DNA from: UBA10365 sp041441915
Lineage (GTDB): Bacteria > Pseudomonadota > Alphaproteobacteria > Rhodobacterales > Rhodobacteraceae
Length of the DNA stretch: 64,000 bases
Reading direction: 5' to 3'
Assembly: GCA_041441915.1 (NCBI GenBank)
Contig: JASDRS010000019.1
Coordinates: 100,965-164,964 of the forward strand
Positions 17,507 through 26,397 of the stretch are shown here, one piece after another (positions within the stretch are counted from its first letter, which is position 1; each line of letters starts with the position of its first letter). The position numbers and the translations under genes are program-made. The notes beneath the pieces are model-generated. The model did not search any database and was not told the origin of the DNA. It saw nothing but the letters and a program-made list of their open reading frames with translations.

Positions 17507-18559
17507 ATGGGCCAAGCAAGTTTAACAATAGATTTAGACGCAATCGGGGCCAATTGGCGGGCGATTGACCGCCTGTCAGCACAGGGGACCCAAACCGCAG
17601 CAGTGGTTAAGGCCGATGGCTACGGACTTTCGGCCCCAAAAGTGGCACGGGCCTTGGCTGAAGCTGGAGCGCGGAGGTTCTTTGTGGCTTTGGCGCAAGA
17701 GGCATCGGCCGTGCGTCTGGCCTTGGGGCCTGGCCCACAAATCAATGTACTTTCAGGCCATATGGATGGCGATGCCGCCCTCATCCGTGATCTTGATCTA
17801 ACCCCAATGATCAATTCAATCGACCAATTGACCCGCCATCTTGACGCATTGCCCGGCCACCCCTTTGGCGCACAGCTCGACACAGGAATGTCGCGCCTTG
17901 GCATGAGCCCCGCCGAATGGCACGCAGCGCGCGACATTGTAATGGCCGCGTCGCCTGAAATTTTAATAAGTCATCTGGCCTGTGCAGATGATCCTGACCA
18001 TGCGTTGAACGCGCATCAACTGGCAATTTTTCATCAAATGACAGACGGCACCAATGTACCGCGGTCGCTAGCAGCAACTGGCGGCATCATGCTTGGACCG
18101 CAGTTTCATTTTGACCTAACACGCCCTGGGATCGGTCTTTACGGTGGCCTGCCATTTGAACAGGCAACTCGTGTTGTGGGTCTATCATTACCCGTGATTC
18201 AAACTCGCGTCATCGAAGCGGGCGATGTCGTTGGCTATAGCGGCACCTATAAAGCGGCAGGCCCAACAAAGGTTGCCACTTTAGCTTCGGGCTATGCTGA
18301 TGGTTTATTGCGTTCTCTGTCAAATCGCGCCATTCTTTGGCACCACGACATTCCCTGCCCTCTGATTGGACGCGTCTCGATGGACTTGGTCACCGTTGAT
18401 ATTTCTAATCTAAAAGATGAGCCAAACGCGCTGGATCTGCTGGGACCGTGGCAAAACATTAATGATTTAGCCTCAATGGCCGATACGATCAGTTATGAAA
18501 TTCTGACTGCCTTAGGATTACGTTATCGCAGACTTTATTTAGGAGCAGGTATTACGTGA
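17507..18559 (+). CDS. alr: Alanine racemase
   Basis: Alr is the PLP enzyme that makes D-alanine for peptidoglycan. The PLP lysine is K35 in AAVVKADGYG, and the opposing catalytic tyrosine is Y263 in SGYADGLLRS. The barrel domain shows QLDTGMSRLGM and the C-terminal domain RVSMDLVTVD. At 350 residues it is normal in length. Its stop overlaps the GTG start of mlaE. Confidence 0.94.
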   Translation: MGQASLTIDLDAIGANWRAIDRLSAQGTQTAAVVKADGYGLSAPKVARALAEAGARRFFVALAQEASAVRLALGPGPQINVLSGHMDGDAALIRDLDLTPMINSIDQLTRHLDALPGHPFGAQLDTGMSRLGMSPAEWHAARDIVMAASPEILISHLACADDPDHALNAHQLAIFHQMTDGTNVPRSLAATGGIMLGPQFHFDLTRPGIGLYGGLPFEQATRVVGLSLPVIQTRVIEAGDVVGYSGTYKAAGPTKVATLASGYADGLLRSLSNRAILWHHDIPCPLIGRVSMDLVTVDISNLKDEPNALDLLGPWQNINDLASMADTISYEILTALGLRYRRLYLGAGIT

Positions 18560-19341
18560 CGCGTATTTTGGGCTTTTCAGCCGCGATAGGGCAAATTTTA
18601 TTAGGGTTCTTAGCCGAAATTGGCCGTGTGGCGCTGTTTTGTGGCGATGCTTTACGCCATATGGTGATCAGACCATATTATCCGCGTGAATTTTTCATTT
18701 CACTGGTACAAATCGGGTGGTTTTCTTTACCAGTTGTGGGGCTGACGGCTGTCTTTACGGGCGGAGCCCTGGCTTTGCAAATCTATGCTGGTGGTGCGCG
18801 GTTTAGTGCTGAAGCGGTGGTGCCTTCGATCGTGGCCATTGGAATGGTTCGTGAATTGGGGCCAGTTTTAGGAGGTTTGATGGTGGCCGCCCGCGTGGCC
18901 TCAAGCATAGCGGCCGAACTTGGCACCATGAAAGTGACTGAGCAAATCGACGCATTGCAGACGCTTTCGACACATCCAATGAAATATCTGGCCGCACCAC
19001 GCATTTTGGCCGCGACCCTATCAATGCCAATTTTGGTCGCCCTTGGCGATGCAATCGGGATAATGGGGGGCTGGCTTGTCGGCACGGGACGACTTGGGTT
19101 TAACACCGCGACCTACTTAAAAAATACCGTCGATTTTCTTGAACCCTGGGACATTGGCTCTGGTCTAATAAAGGGGGCGGTCTTTGGTTTTATTGTGGCG
19201 CTCTTGGGCTGCTATCATGGTATGAATTCAGGCCGTGGAGCCCAGGGCGTGGGGCGCGCTACCAAGGCTGCCGTCGTGAGCGCATCGGTGTTAATTTTAG
19301 CGAGTAACTACATCCTAACCGAGGTATTTTTTACCTCATGA
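18556..19341 (+). CDS. mlaE: MlaE-family ABC transporter permease
   Basis: MlaE-type permeases move phospholipids between the inner and outer membranes, helping to keep the outer leaflet asymmetric. The 261-residue product has several membrane helices and the family core ELGPVLGGLMVAARVASS followed by AELGTMKVTEQIDAL. It starts with GTG overlapping the alr stop and overlaps mlaF by four bases. No MlaD (MCE) or MlaC gene follows here, so the partners must be elsewhere or the system is a reduced MlaEF pair. Confidence 0.9.
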   Translation: MTRILGFSAAIGQILLGFLAEIGRVALFCGDALRHMVIRPYYPREFFISLVQIGWFSLPVVGLTAVFTGGALALQIYAGGARFSAEAVVPSIVAIGMVRELGPVLGGLMVAARVASSIAAELGTMKVTEQIDALQTLSTHPMKYLAAPRILAATLSMPILVALGDAIGIMGGWLVGTGRLGFNTATYLKNTVDFLEPWDIGSGLIKGAVFGFIVALLGCYHGMNSGRGAQGVGRATKAAVVSASVLILASNYILTEVFFTS

Positions 19342-20084
19342 TTACTTTAAATTCCGTTTATAAGACATTCAAAGATAATCATGTTTTAAAGGGTGTAAAC
19401 CTAGATATTTTGTTAGGTCAAAGCCTTGTGGTGATAGGCGGTTCAGGCACGGGAAAATCGGTTTTGCTTAAATGTATCCTGGGGCTTGTTAGCCCAGATT
19501 CAGGGCAGATTTTTCTTGATGGCCAAGATGTAACTAAAACCGATCGCGAAGCTTTTCTTGATCGCTTTGGAATGTTATTTCAAGGTGGTGCATTGTTTGA
19601 CAGTTTGAACATATGGGAGAATGTGGCCTTTCGCTTGCGCCGTGGCCCTAAAGCGGTTGGAAAGCTTGAGGCGCGGGATCTGGCCATTGAAAAGCTGCGC
19701 CGCGTTGGTCTTGGGGCCGACGTAGCCAATCTCTACCCCGCCGAACTTTCGGGCGGAATGCAAAAGCGCGTTGGTCTTGCCCGAGCCATTGCCACCGTCC
19801 CCGAGATAATCTTTTTTGACGAACCGACAACAGGACTTGATCCAATAATGGCCTGCGTAATCAATGACTTGATTCGCGAAATTGTAACAGAAATGGGAGC
19901 AACAGCTGTGACCATCACGCACGACATGACTTCAGTGCGGGCCATTGCTGATCAAGTTGCCATGTTACATGACGGTGTGGTAAAATGGCATGGCACTATA
20001 GGCCAAATGAATGAAACAGACGATCCCTATGTGGGTCAATTCATCCATGGCCGCGCCTCTGGCCCGATCGCTGCGCTACGATGA
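19338..20084 (+). CDS. mlaF: MlaF-family ABC ATPase
   Basis: This is the ATPase partner of the MlaE permease. Walker A is GGSGTGKSVLL near residues 34-44, the signature is LSGGMQKRVGLARA, Walker B is IIFFDEP and the switch histidine follows in VTITHDM. The FQGGALFDSLNIWENV stretch is characteristic of the Mkl/MlaF subfamily. It overlaps mlaE (ATGA). Length is 248 residues. Confidence 0.91.
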   Translation: MITLNSVYKTFKDNHVLKGVNLDILLGQSLVVIGGSGTGKSVLLKCILGLVSPDSGQIFLDGQDVTKTDREAFLDRFGMLFQGGALFDSLNIWENVAFRLRRGPKAVGKLEARDLAIEKLRRVGLGADVANLYPAELSGGMQKRVGLARAIATVPEIIFFDEPTTGLDPIMACVINDLIREIVTEMGATAVTITHDMTSVRAIADQVAMLHDGVVKWHGTIGQMNETDDPYVGQFIHGRASGPIAALR

Positions 20085-20118
20085 TGGGTCGCTTTGTGCA
20101 GACCCGAAAGTCAATATA

Positions 20119-21477
20119 ATGGCAAAATTAACCACTACATTTACTTGCACATCTTGCGGCACGTCCAGTGGAAAATGGATGGGGCGCTGCGAAGATTGCG
20201 GCGTTTGGAATTCCTTGGTCGAAGAAAAACCGTTATCATTAGGCCCCAAGGGAATCACAACCCGCGGGCGCAAAGTTGAACTAACGGGTCTCAGCACCAA
20301 AGAAGTTGCCCCCCCGCGCGCTTCATCAGGTCTTGATGAACTTGATCGCGTTCTGGGCGGTGGTTTAGTGGTGGCCTCAGCAGTGCTTTTAGGAGGTGAT
20401 CCGGGCATAGGAAAGTCGACATTGCTTTTACAAGCTACGGCTGCTTTCGCCAACAAAGGATTAAAATGCATTTATATTTCTGGGGAAGAGGCGCCTGCGC
20501 AAGTGCGCATGCGCGCGGCACGCTTGGACTTACAAAATGCCCCCGTCGCACTGGGAACGGAAACCAATCTACGCGACATTCTGACCACTTTAGATGCAGA
20601 ACGTCCCAATCTTGCGATTATTGATTCCATTCAAACCATGTGGCTTGATACCGTTGAAAGTGCGCCTGGTTCTGTAGCGCAAGTACGCGCTTGCGCCCAT
20701 GAATTGGTGACATTTGCCAAAAGGCGTGGCGTAGCAATAGTTTTGGTCGGTCATGTCACAAAAGATGGGCAAATAGCAGGCCCGCGCGTGGTCGAACATA
20801 TGGTTGATACAGTACTTTATTTTGAAGGCGAACGCGGCCACCAATTTCGAATTTTGCGCGCGGTGAAAAATCGTTTTGGCCCCGCTGATGAAATTGGTGT
20901 GTTTGAAATGACTGGTGACGGTTTGGCACAGGTGCCAAACCCTTCGGCGCTCTTTTTGTCTGACCGCGACCGCCCAGCTTCAGGATCAGTAGTTTTTGCG
21001 GGCATAGAAGGCACAAGACCGGTTTTAACCGAAATTCAGGCTTTGGTCGCCCCCTCAAACCTTGGCACACCCCGCCGGACGGTTGTTGGGCTTGATTCGG
21101 GACGACTTTCAACAATTTTGGCAGTGCTTGAAGCGCGTTGCGACATTCCCTTTGCGGGTCTTGATGTGTTTTTAAACGTAGCTGGCGGCATGCGCGTATC
21201 AGAACCCGCGGCTGACTTGGCAGTGGCTGCAGCCCTTTTGTCGGCGCGCGAAGATGTGGTCATTCCTGCCGATTGTGTTGTTTTTGGGGAAATCAGCCTA
21301 TCTGGAGCCCTGCGCCCAGTGGCACAAACCGAAAACAGATTGAAAGAAGCCTCAAAACTTGGCTTTAATCAAGCCATCATGCCATCAAATTCTAAGCTGG
21401 GCCAAGCGCAAGGGTTTAAATTACGAAATATGGCGGATTTAACGGCCTTTGTTGGTGAAGTGTTTGGTGCGGGCTAA
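20119..21477 (+). CDS. radA: DNA repair protein RadA
   Basis: RadA is a DnaB-like/RecA-like helicase that extends joints during recombination. A C4 zinc finger is present at C10, C13, C24 and C27 (CTSCG and CEDCG). The Walker A motif GGDPGIGKSTLLLQ lies near residue 92 and the diagnostic KNRFG near residue 250; a Lon-like domain follows. An upstream in-frame codon exists within mlaF, but the ATG at 20119 (MAKLTTTFTC) gives the standard start. Length is 452 residues. Confidence 0.96.
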   Translation: MAKLTTTFTCTSCGTSSGKWMGRCEDCGVWNSLVEEKPLSLGPKGITTRGRKVELTGLSTKEVAPPRASSGLDELDRVLGGGLVVASAVLLGGDPGIGKSTLLLQATAAFANKGLKCIYISGEEAPAQVRMRAARLDLQNAPVALGTETNLRDILTTLDAERPNLAIIDSIQTMWLDTVESAPGSVAQVRACAHELVTFAKRRGVAIVLVGHVTKDGQIAGPRVVEHMVDTVLYFEGERGHQFRILRAVKNRFGPADEIGVFEMTGDGLAQVPNPSALFLSDRDRPASGSVVFAGIEGTRPVLTEIQALVAPSNLGTPRRTVVGLDSGRLSTILAVLEARCDIPFAGLDVFLNVAGGMRVSEPAADLAVAAALLSAREDVVIPADCVVFGEISLSGALRPVAQTENRLKEASKLGFNQAIMPSNSKLGQAQGFKLRNMADLTAFVGEVFGAG

Positions 21478-21492
21478 AAAATGGAGCAAATT

Positions 21493-22089
21493 ATGACCGA
21501 ATTTACAGTGATTGATGTAGTGGCCGCAGGCGTGGTAATTTTGTCGGCGCTCTTGTCCTATGCACGCGGCTTCACGCGCGAGGTCATGTCAATCTTAGGA
21601 TGGGTTGCGGCCTCAATCATTGCTTTTACATTTGCCTCACAAGTGCAGCCCTTAATAAAAGAAGTGCCAGTGATTGGTGGTTTTTTGGCTGAAAGCTGCG
21701 AATTGTCAATTTTAGCAGCTTTTATTGTAGTTTTTGCATTGGCTTTGGTACTGGCTTCTTTGTTCACACCGCTTTTGGGATCAATCATCCAGAGAAGTTT
21801 TTTAAATGCTCCGGATCAAACACTGGGCCTTCTTTTTGGTGTAGCCCGCGGCGGTTTACTGGTTGTGGTGGCATTGATAGTTTATGATCGCGCCTTTGAA
21901 AATCAAGATATTGCCATGGTCAAAAATTCGACAAGTACAAGCCTGTTTTCAGGTATTCAGGAGCGGATTGATGCTTCTATACCCACCCATGCACCTAGCT
22001 GGGTCAACGGGAAGTATTCAGATTTGCTTGGCAATTGCACAAAACCAGTCACTCTCGCGCCCGAAGTTACAAACCCTACAAATCTATAG
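21493..22089 (+). CDS. cvpA: CvpA family membrane protein
   Basis: CvpA proteins are small multi-helix inner-membrane proteins needed for colicin V production in E. coli and linked to envelope stress; they commonly precede purF, as here. The product has four predicted helices in its first 150 residues and opens MTEFTVIDVVAAGVVILSAL with a YARGFTREVMSILGW segment. The ATG at 21493 has GGAG six bases upstream, so I prefer it to the ATG four codons earlier. It is 198 residues long and follows radA closely. Confidence 0.9.
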   Translation: MTEFTVIDVVAAGVVILSALLSYARGFTREVMSILGWVAASIIAFTFASQVQPLIKEVPVIGGFLAESCELSILAAFIVVFALALVLASLFTPLLGSIIQRSFLNAPDQTLGLLFGVARGGLLVVVALIVYDRAFENQDIAMVKNSTSTSLFSGIQERIDASIPTHAPSWVNGKYSDLLGNCTKPVTLAPEVTNPTNL

Positions 22090-22191
22090 AAACATAACCC
22101 AGGGCAAGGCGCATAAACCGCGGCAAGTGGGGGTGACATTCCACCAGATTGAGCGTAACTAATTAAAAAAATTCCAAGCAGGAACCTGTTC

Positions 22192-23652
22192 ATGAAAATC
22201 ATGCACACCGACCCTTTTGACGATGACAAACTAAAGGAAGAGTGTGGTGTATTCGGGGTAATAGGTGCGGAGGACGCAGCAAACTTTGTGGCACTAGGAC
22301 TACATGCGCTTCAACATCGCGGCCAAGAGGCGGGCGGCATTGTAGCTTTTGACAAAGATCAGGGCTTCAATTCGGCGCGCCGCTTTGGATATGTGCGCGA
22401 TAATTTCACCAATCAAGAGGTGATGAAGACCCTTCCGGGTTCTTTGGCAATTGGCCATGTGCGCTATTCAACCGCCGGACCAAAGAGTGCTACAGCAATT
22501 CGTGATGTTCAGCCCTTTTTTGGCGAATTCTCTATGGGTGGTGCTGCCATCGCCCATAATGGGAATCTGACAAATGCTAATTCCCTCAGGCGCGAATTAA
22601 TCGAGCGTGGATCAATTTTCCAATCTTCGTCTGACAGCGAATGCATCATTCATTTGATGGCGAGGTCCATCCAAAAAAATATCCCTGAACGCATGAAAGA
22701 TGCGCTGCGCCGCGTTGAAGGCGCCTTTTCGATCGTGGCCATGACGCGCACCAAGCTGATTGGCGTCCGGGATCCTTTGGGCGTGCGTCCTTTGGTTTTG
22801 GGTCGGGTTGGTGATGGCTATGCTTTATCGTCTGAAACCTGCGCGCTTGATATTATTGGCGCTGAGTTTGTGCGTGAAATTGGCCCGGGTGAAATGGTCG
22901 TGATAGACAGCGACGGCGTACAAATTTTTCACCCATTTACCCCACAAGCCTCGCGGTTTTGTCTTTTTGAACATGTTTATTTCAGCCGTCCCGACAGTTT
23001 GCTTGGCGGGCGTTCGGTTTATGAAACGCGTCATCAAATTGGTGTAGAACTGGCACGCGAAGCCCCGATTGAGGCTGACTTGGTGTGCCCTATACCCGAC
23101 AGCGGTACCCCTGCCGCGATTGGATTTAGCAAAGAATCGGGTATTCCCTACGCAATGGGAATTATTCGCAACCAATATATGGGCCGCACGTTCATCGAGC
23201 CTACCGAAAGCATCCGCAACATGGGTGTTAGGTTGAAATTGAACGTCAACCGCGCACTGATTCGTGGCAAACGTGTGGTTTTGGTTGATGATTCTGTTGT
23301 GCGAGGGACCACAAGCCGCAAAATCAAAGATATGATCATCGATGCGGGCGCTGCCGAAGTCCATTTTCGTATTGCATCGCCACCCACGGCATGGCCTTGT
23401 TTTTATGGCGTAGACACGCCCGAACGTTCCAAGCTTTTAGCCGCAACCATGACCGAAGATGAAATGCGCGATTGGATTGGGGTCAACTCGTTGCGCTTCA
23501 TCTCGCTTGATGGGCTTTACCGCGCGGCGGGTGAAGAAAAAGGCCGCATTTCCAAAGCCCCGCAATATTGCGATGCCTGCTTCACGGGGGAATATCCTGT
23601 GGCGCCTTCTGATAAAATCTCTGAAGGGTTCGTGATAAAAGTGAATGAATGA
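22192..23652 (+). CDS. purF: Amidophosphoribosyltransferase
   Basis: PurF carries out the first committed step of purine synthesis, making phosphoribosylamine from PRPP and glutamine. The N-terminal glutaminase nucleophile is the Cys in EECGVFGV (codon 18; the leader should be removed). The PRPP-binding motif VVLVDDSVVRGTTS is near residue 362. AGGAA lies eight bases before the ATG at 22192. Length of 486 residues is normal. It closes the radA-cvpA-purF run. Confidence 0.96.
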   Translation: MKIMHTDPFDDDKLKEECGVFGVIGAEDAANFVALGLHALQHRGQEAGGIVAFDKDQGFNSARRFGYVRDNFTNQEVMKTLPGSLAIGHVRYSTAGPKSATAIRDVQPFFGEFSMGGAAIAHNGNLTNANSLRRELIERGSIFQSSSDSECIIHLMARSIQKNIPERMKDALRRVEGAFSIVAMTRTKLIGVRDPLGVRPLVLGRVGDGYALSSETCALDIIGAEFVREIGPGEMVVIDSDGVQIFHPFTPQASRFCLFEHVYFSRPDSLLGGRSVYETRHQIGVELAREAPIEADLVCPIPDSGTPAAIGFSKESGIPYAMGIIRNQYMGRTFIEPTESIRNMGVRLKLNVNRALIRGKRVVLVDDSVVRGTTSRKIKDMIIDAGAAEVHFRIASPPTAWPCFYGVDTPERSKLLAATMTEDEMRDWIGVNSLRFISLDGLYRAAGEEKGRISKAPQYCDACFTGEYPVAPSDKISEGFVIKVNE

Positions 23653-24056
23653 CCCAGAGGTTGACGCTTATATAGGGACAACTCGGCCCCCTTTTGCTAG
23701 CACCAGGTACAAGCCTTATAAAAAATTGGGGCACAGTTAAAATGTATAACTCTACGCTATGGTCTGTCTGCGCCAACCCAAAAGAGCGACAAAATTGTGA
23801 GTAGTTATATAGCCTTGACCCATCATATTTTTCTATCCCCCATCCAAGACTGGTGATTGGCCAGATTGATCACCAACTTTTTAAAACTCGGAACCTGGTA
23901 TCGTGCTTACCCTCGATCAGCTTCAGCCCCTAGACTTAATCGAAACGATCATCAGTACCTATCACGCCTAACGGGTAAATCGCGTTACACGGTAATCCCT
24001 TGCACTTGTAAGGTGTCTCAAGTACCTCGTCGCAAGACGTACAATGAGGATAGCTC
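23653..24056. other. Intergenic stretch after purF, with a terminator-like hairpin
   Basis: No gene is seen in these 404 bases. TGGTGAT (23851-23857) pairs with ATCACCA (23869-23875) around an eleven-base loop and is followed by a short T-run (CTTTTT), which may end the purF transcript about 200 bases after its stop. Confidence 0.45.
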
Positions 24057-24746
24057 ATGATCCAACGCATAGCCCTTATCACTGGAGCATCTCGGGGCCT
24101 TGGCGCCAGCTTGGCGCAGTGCCTCGTGCTGCGTGGCTGGCATGTTGTGGCAGTGGCGCGCACCGTAGGCGCATTGGAAGAGCTTGACGATCGCATCAAA
24201 TTTCAAGGCCAGACCGATTCCGGCGCAATGACGCTGGCACCGATGGACATCACCAATAATGATGCGATGCGCCATCTGTGCGCCTCGATCTATGAACGCT
24301 TTGGGTATATCAACCTTTGGGCGCACACGGCCATTCACGCGGCGCCCCTTAGTCCAGCCGCCCATCTCGATGCGAAAGATATCGAAAACTCCATAGCCAC
24401 AAATATCCGTGCGACCGCCAGTTTGATTCCCATGGTTGAACCTTTGCTCAAAGCAGCATCAGATCCGACAACAGCGCTGTTTTTCGACGATGCACGTGCG
24501 GGTCAGAAGTTTTTTGGCGCTTATGGCGCAACCAAGGCCGCGCAAATCGCTATTGCGCAGTCTTGGGCCGCTGAAACGGTGAAAACAGGTCCGCGTGTCG
24601 TGATTGAAAGCCCCGCCCCCATGGCCACGGCAATTCGAGCGCGCTTTTTTCCTGGCGAAGCCCGCTCTCCACTGATCCCAGTCCTAACAGAAGCCGAGCG
24701 TATAATAGGAAGCCTTTTTAAGGCTGCCCCCCCAAGGCTTGGCTAA
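24057..24746 (+). CDS. Short-chain dehydrogenase/reductase
   Basis: A 229-residue SDR with the nucleotide-binding TGASRGLG near the N-terminus and the catalytic YGATK near residue 158. The typical NNAG block is replaced by AHTAIHA, so it is a divergent member and substrate cannot be predicted. GAGGA lies six bases before the ATG. SDRs are often found beside purF in Rhodobacterales. Its last 29 bases overlap the end of the convergent PLP lyase gene. Confidence 0.87.
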   Translation: MIQRIALITGASRGLGASLAQCLVLRGWHVVAVARTVGALEELDDRIKFQGQTDSGAMTLAPMDITNNDAMRHLCASIYERFGYINLWAHTAIHAAPLSPAAHLDAKDIENSIATNIRATASLIPMVEPLLKAASDPTTALFFDDARAGQKFFGAYGATKAAQIAIAQSWAAETVKTGPRVVIESPAPMATAIRARFFPGEARSPLIPVLTEAERIIGSLFKAAPPRLG

Positions 24747-25857
24747 GTGCTTGACTGATCGCCAGCCACAGGGGCTCAAGGGGTTCACATCCAACCGACA
24801 ACCTTACAAAGCCTGGTGCCACCTGATCGCCCCAGCGCGCGCGTCTTTCGCCCGACGTATGTGTTGAACCAAAGCTGGTTGATTGCGCGATAAAAGGGCA
24901 AAGGGTCAAAAAATACTCTGCCACTTGTTCATTTGGCAATTCAAACCCCATAATAAAGCCAAATCCGCTCATTTGCCTGCAGGCCAGCGTATAGGATGGA
25001 TCAGAGCGCAGGCCCGGATAGCGCACATTTTGCACCTCCCCGCGTTCAGCCAACCGTTCGGCAATAACTAGCGCCGAGCCGCACATGCGTAAAAGCCTCA
25101 CTTCAAGGGTTTCAAGGCCACGGTGTAAAAGCCATGCCTCAAAAGCGCCAGGCACTGCACCCGATAATCGACGCCAATCTCTGACCCGTGCCATAAAGTC
25201 TGCATCGCGGCTGGCAACATGGCCAAACAGTACGTCCGAATGGCCAGCAGGGGCCTTGGTGTCAGACGCAACGACCACATCAGCGTTCAAATCCAAAGGA
25301 CGTTGCAACAAAGGCGTCATGGTAGTGTTATCAACCATCACCATGCCACCCGCGGCATGAACCTTCGCAGCTATGGCGGCGATGTCGCATAAATCAAGGC
25401 CCGGGTTTGAGGGGCTCTCCAGCAGCACCACATTAACTCCGTCATAGTCAAAATCTTGCATTTTGAGAGTGGGCACCTCTATCACCTGCACGCCATAAGT
25501 CACTAGAAAGCCTTGCGAAAAGATACGTGAAACATAATAGCCATCGGATGGCAAAACCAAGGTCTTGCCCTGCCCCAAGCTCGCTATCAGCGCCGCAGTA
25601 ATCGCCGCCATACCAGAGGGAAAGGCCAAACAGGGTGCGTCCTCTAACAAAGACAGCTGACTTTCAAGTTCAGCCCAAGTAGGCATGGAATTACGCCCAT
25701 AAAGAAAGGGCGCATCTTTGACATAGGGCAAGTGATAGCTTGCAGATGAAGTAATTGGCAATGCTATAGGATCACCCTGAGCCAAGCCCGAGGAGCGGTG
25801 ATGTAGTAATTGGGCAAGGCGTATGTCGTTGTTTTTTTGATCTGTCATAGCATTCAT
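24718..25857 (-). CDS. Cys/Met-metabolism PLP enzyme (cystathionine lyase-like)
   Basis: A 379-residue fold-type I PLP enzyme of the cystathionine beta/gamma-lyase and methionine gamma-lyase family. The PLP lysine is K201 in VASDTKAPAGHSD, and the cofactor-binding block FPSGMAAITAAL and the aspartate in MVDNTTMTP are present. The C-terminal FGSTHTSGERRARWG fits the family. The reaction (cystathionine, methionine or another thioether) cannot be fixed from sequence. Its ATG overlaps the stop of the MmsB-type remnant, so it was part of the amine catabolic operon upstream. It is itself intact. Confidence 0.86.
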   Translation of the reverse strand: MNAMTDQKNNDIRLAQLLHHRSSGLAQGDPIALPITSSASYHLPYVKDAPFLYGRNSMPTWAELESQLSLLEDAPCLAFPSGMAAITAALIASLGQGKTLVLPSDGYYVSRIFSQGFLVTYGVQVIEVPTLKMQDFDYDGVNVVLLESPSNPGLDLCDIAAIAAKVHAAGGMVMVDNTTMTPLLQRPLDLNADVVVASDTKAPAGHSDVLFGHVASRDADFMARVRDWRRLSGAVPGAFEAWLLHRGLETLEVRLLRMCGSALVIAERLAERGEVQNVRYPGLRSDPSYTLACRQMSGFGFIMGFELPNEQVAEYFLTLCPFIAQSTSFGSTHTSGERRARWGDQVAPGFVRLSVGCEPLEPLWLAISQALSQALGGQP

Positions 25858-26075
25858 TCAAGGCGCGCGGGGAACCCTTCGCCGCGAAGATCCGTATTAA
25901 GCACATCTTCGAGCAGTTTGACAATCTGTGTTGATTGCGCTGTGCCCCCATAGGATGCCTTGCCCTTTAGAAAAGTTTGGTGGGTTATACTGGCCAAACC
26001 CAAAGGCACGCAAAATTCACGGCCAAAGCCCATGGCGAAACCTAGATCTTTCAGCGCCAAATCCATGGAAAACAC
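25854..26075 (-). pseudogene. C-terminal remnant of MmsB/3-hydroxyisobutyrate dehydrogenase-like protein
   Basis: The frame holds the final third of a beta-hydroxyacid dehydrogenase: KDLGFAMGFGREFCVPLG, then HQTFLKGKASYGG and VKLLEDVLNTDLR. The lysine in the ALKDLGFA helix corresponds to the conserved catalytic-lysine region. The Rossmann N-terminus (about 220 residues) is missing, replaced at about 26,065-26,075 by mttB sequence in another frame. It ends with a stop overlapping the start of the PLP lyase. Confidence 0.8.
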
Positions 26076-26340
26076 AAACGTCCGTCATCGCCCAAAATAG
26101 CGCCTGCTTTGGTCATCACTTCAACCCCAGAAGTGGGGGCTTGCGACAGGCCAATTACCTCTAACGCTTCAAGAGCGGCGGCATGGATCTGCGCTATGCC
26201 CACATCGGTGAGAGGCTTATATCGCCCACCAGGCAGGCTCGCTCGCACAGGTCTCATATTATCTGGAAAAGGAGCAGCACGTGCTGTCACACAGGCCGCG
26301 CCCACCCCCTTGATGAGCGTGCGGGCGCGCTCTGGTCTGT
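26051..26340 (-). pseudogene. mttB: N-terminal remnant of MttB-family methyltransferase
   Basis: MttB-family proteins demethylate trimethylamine or, in the non-pyrrolysine branch, glycine betaine and related quaternary amines with a corrinoid partner. Only the N-terminus remains: RPERARTLIKGVGAA, GGRYKPLTDVGIAQIHAAAL and GVEVMTKAGAILGDDGRL. After GRLCFPW the frame runs into a stop as it meets the MmsB-type sequence. More than 400 residues are missing. The very start is also unclear: the frame is open upstream but without a convincing start codon. Confidence 0.78.
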
Positions 26341-26397
26341 CGCGACAGCAAAAATATGCTCTTACATAGTGGTAATCCTTAATGGGGTGAAACGGCC

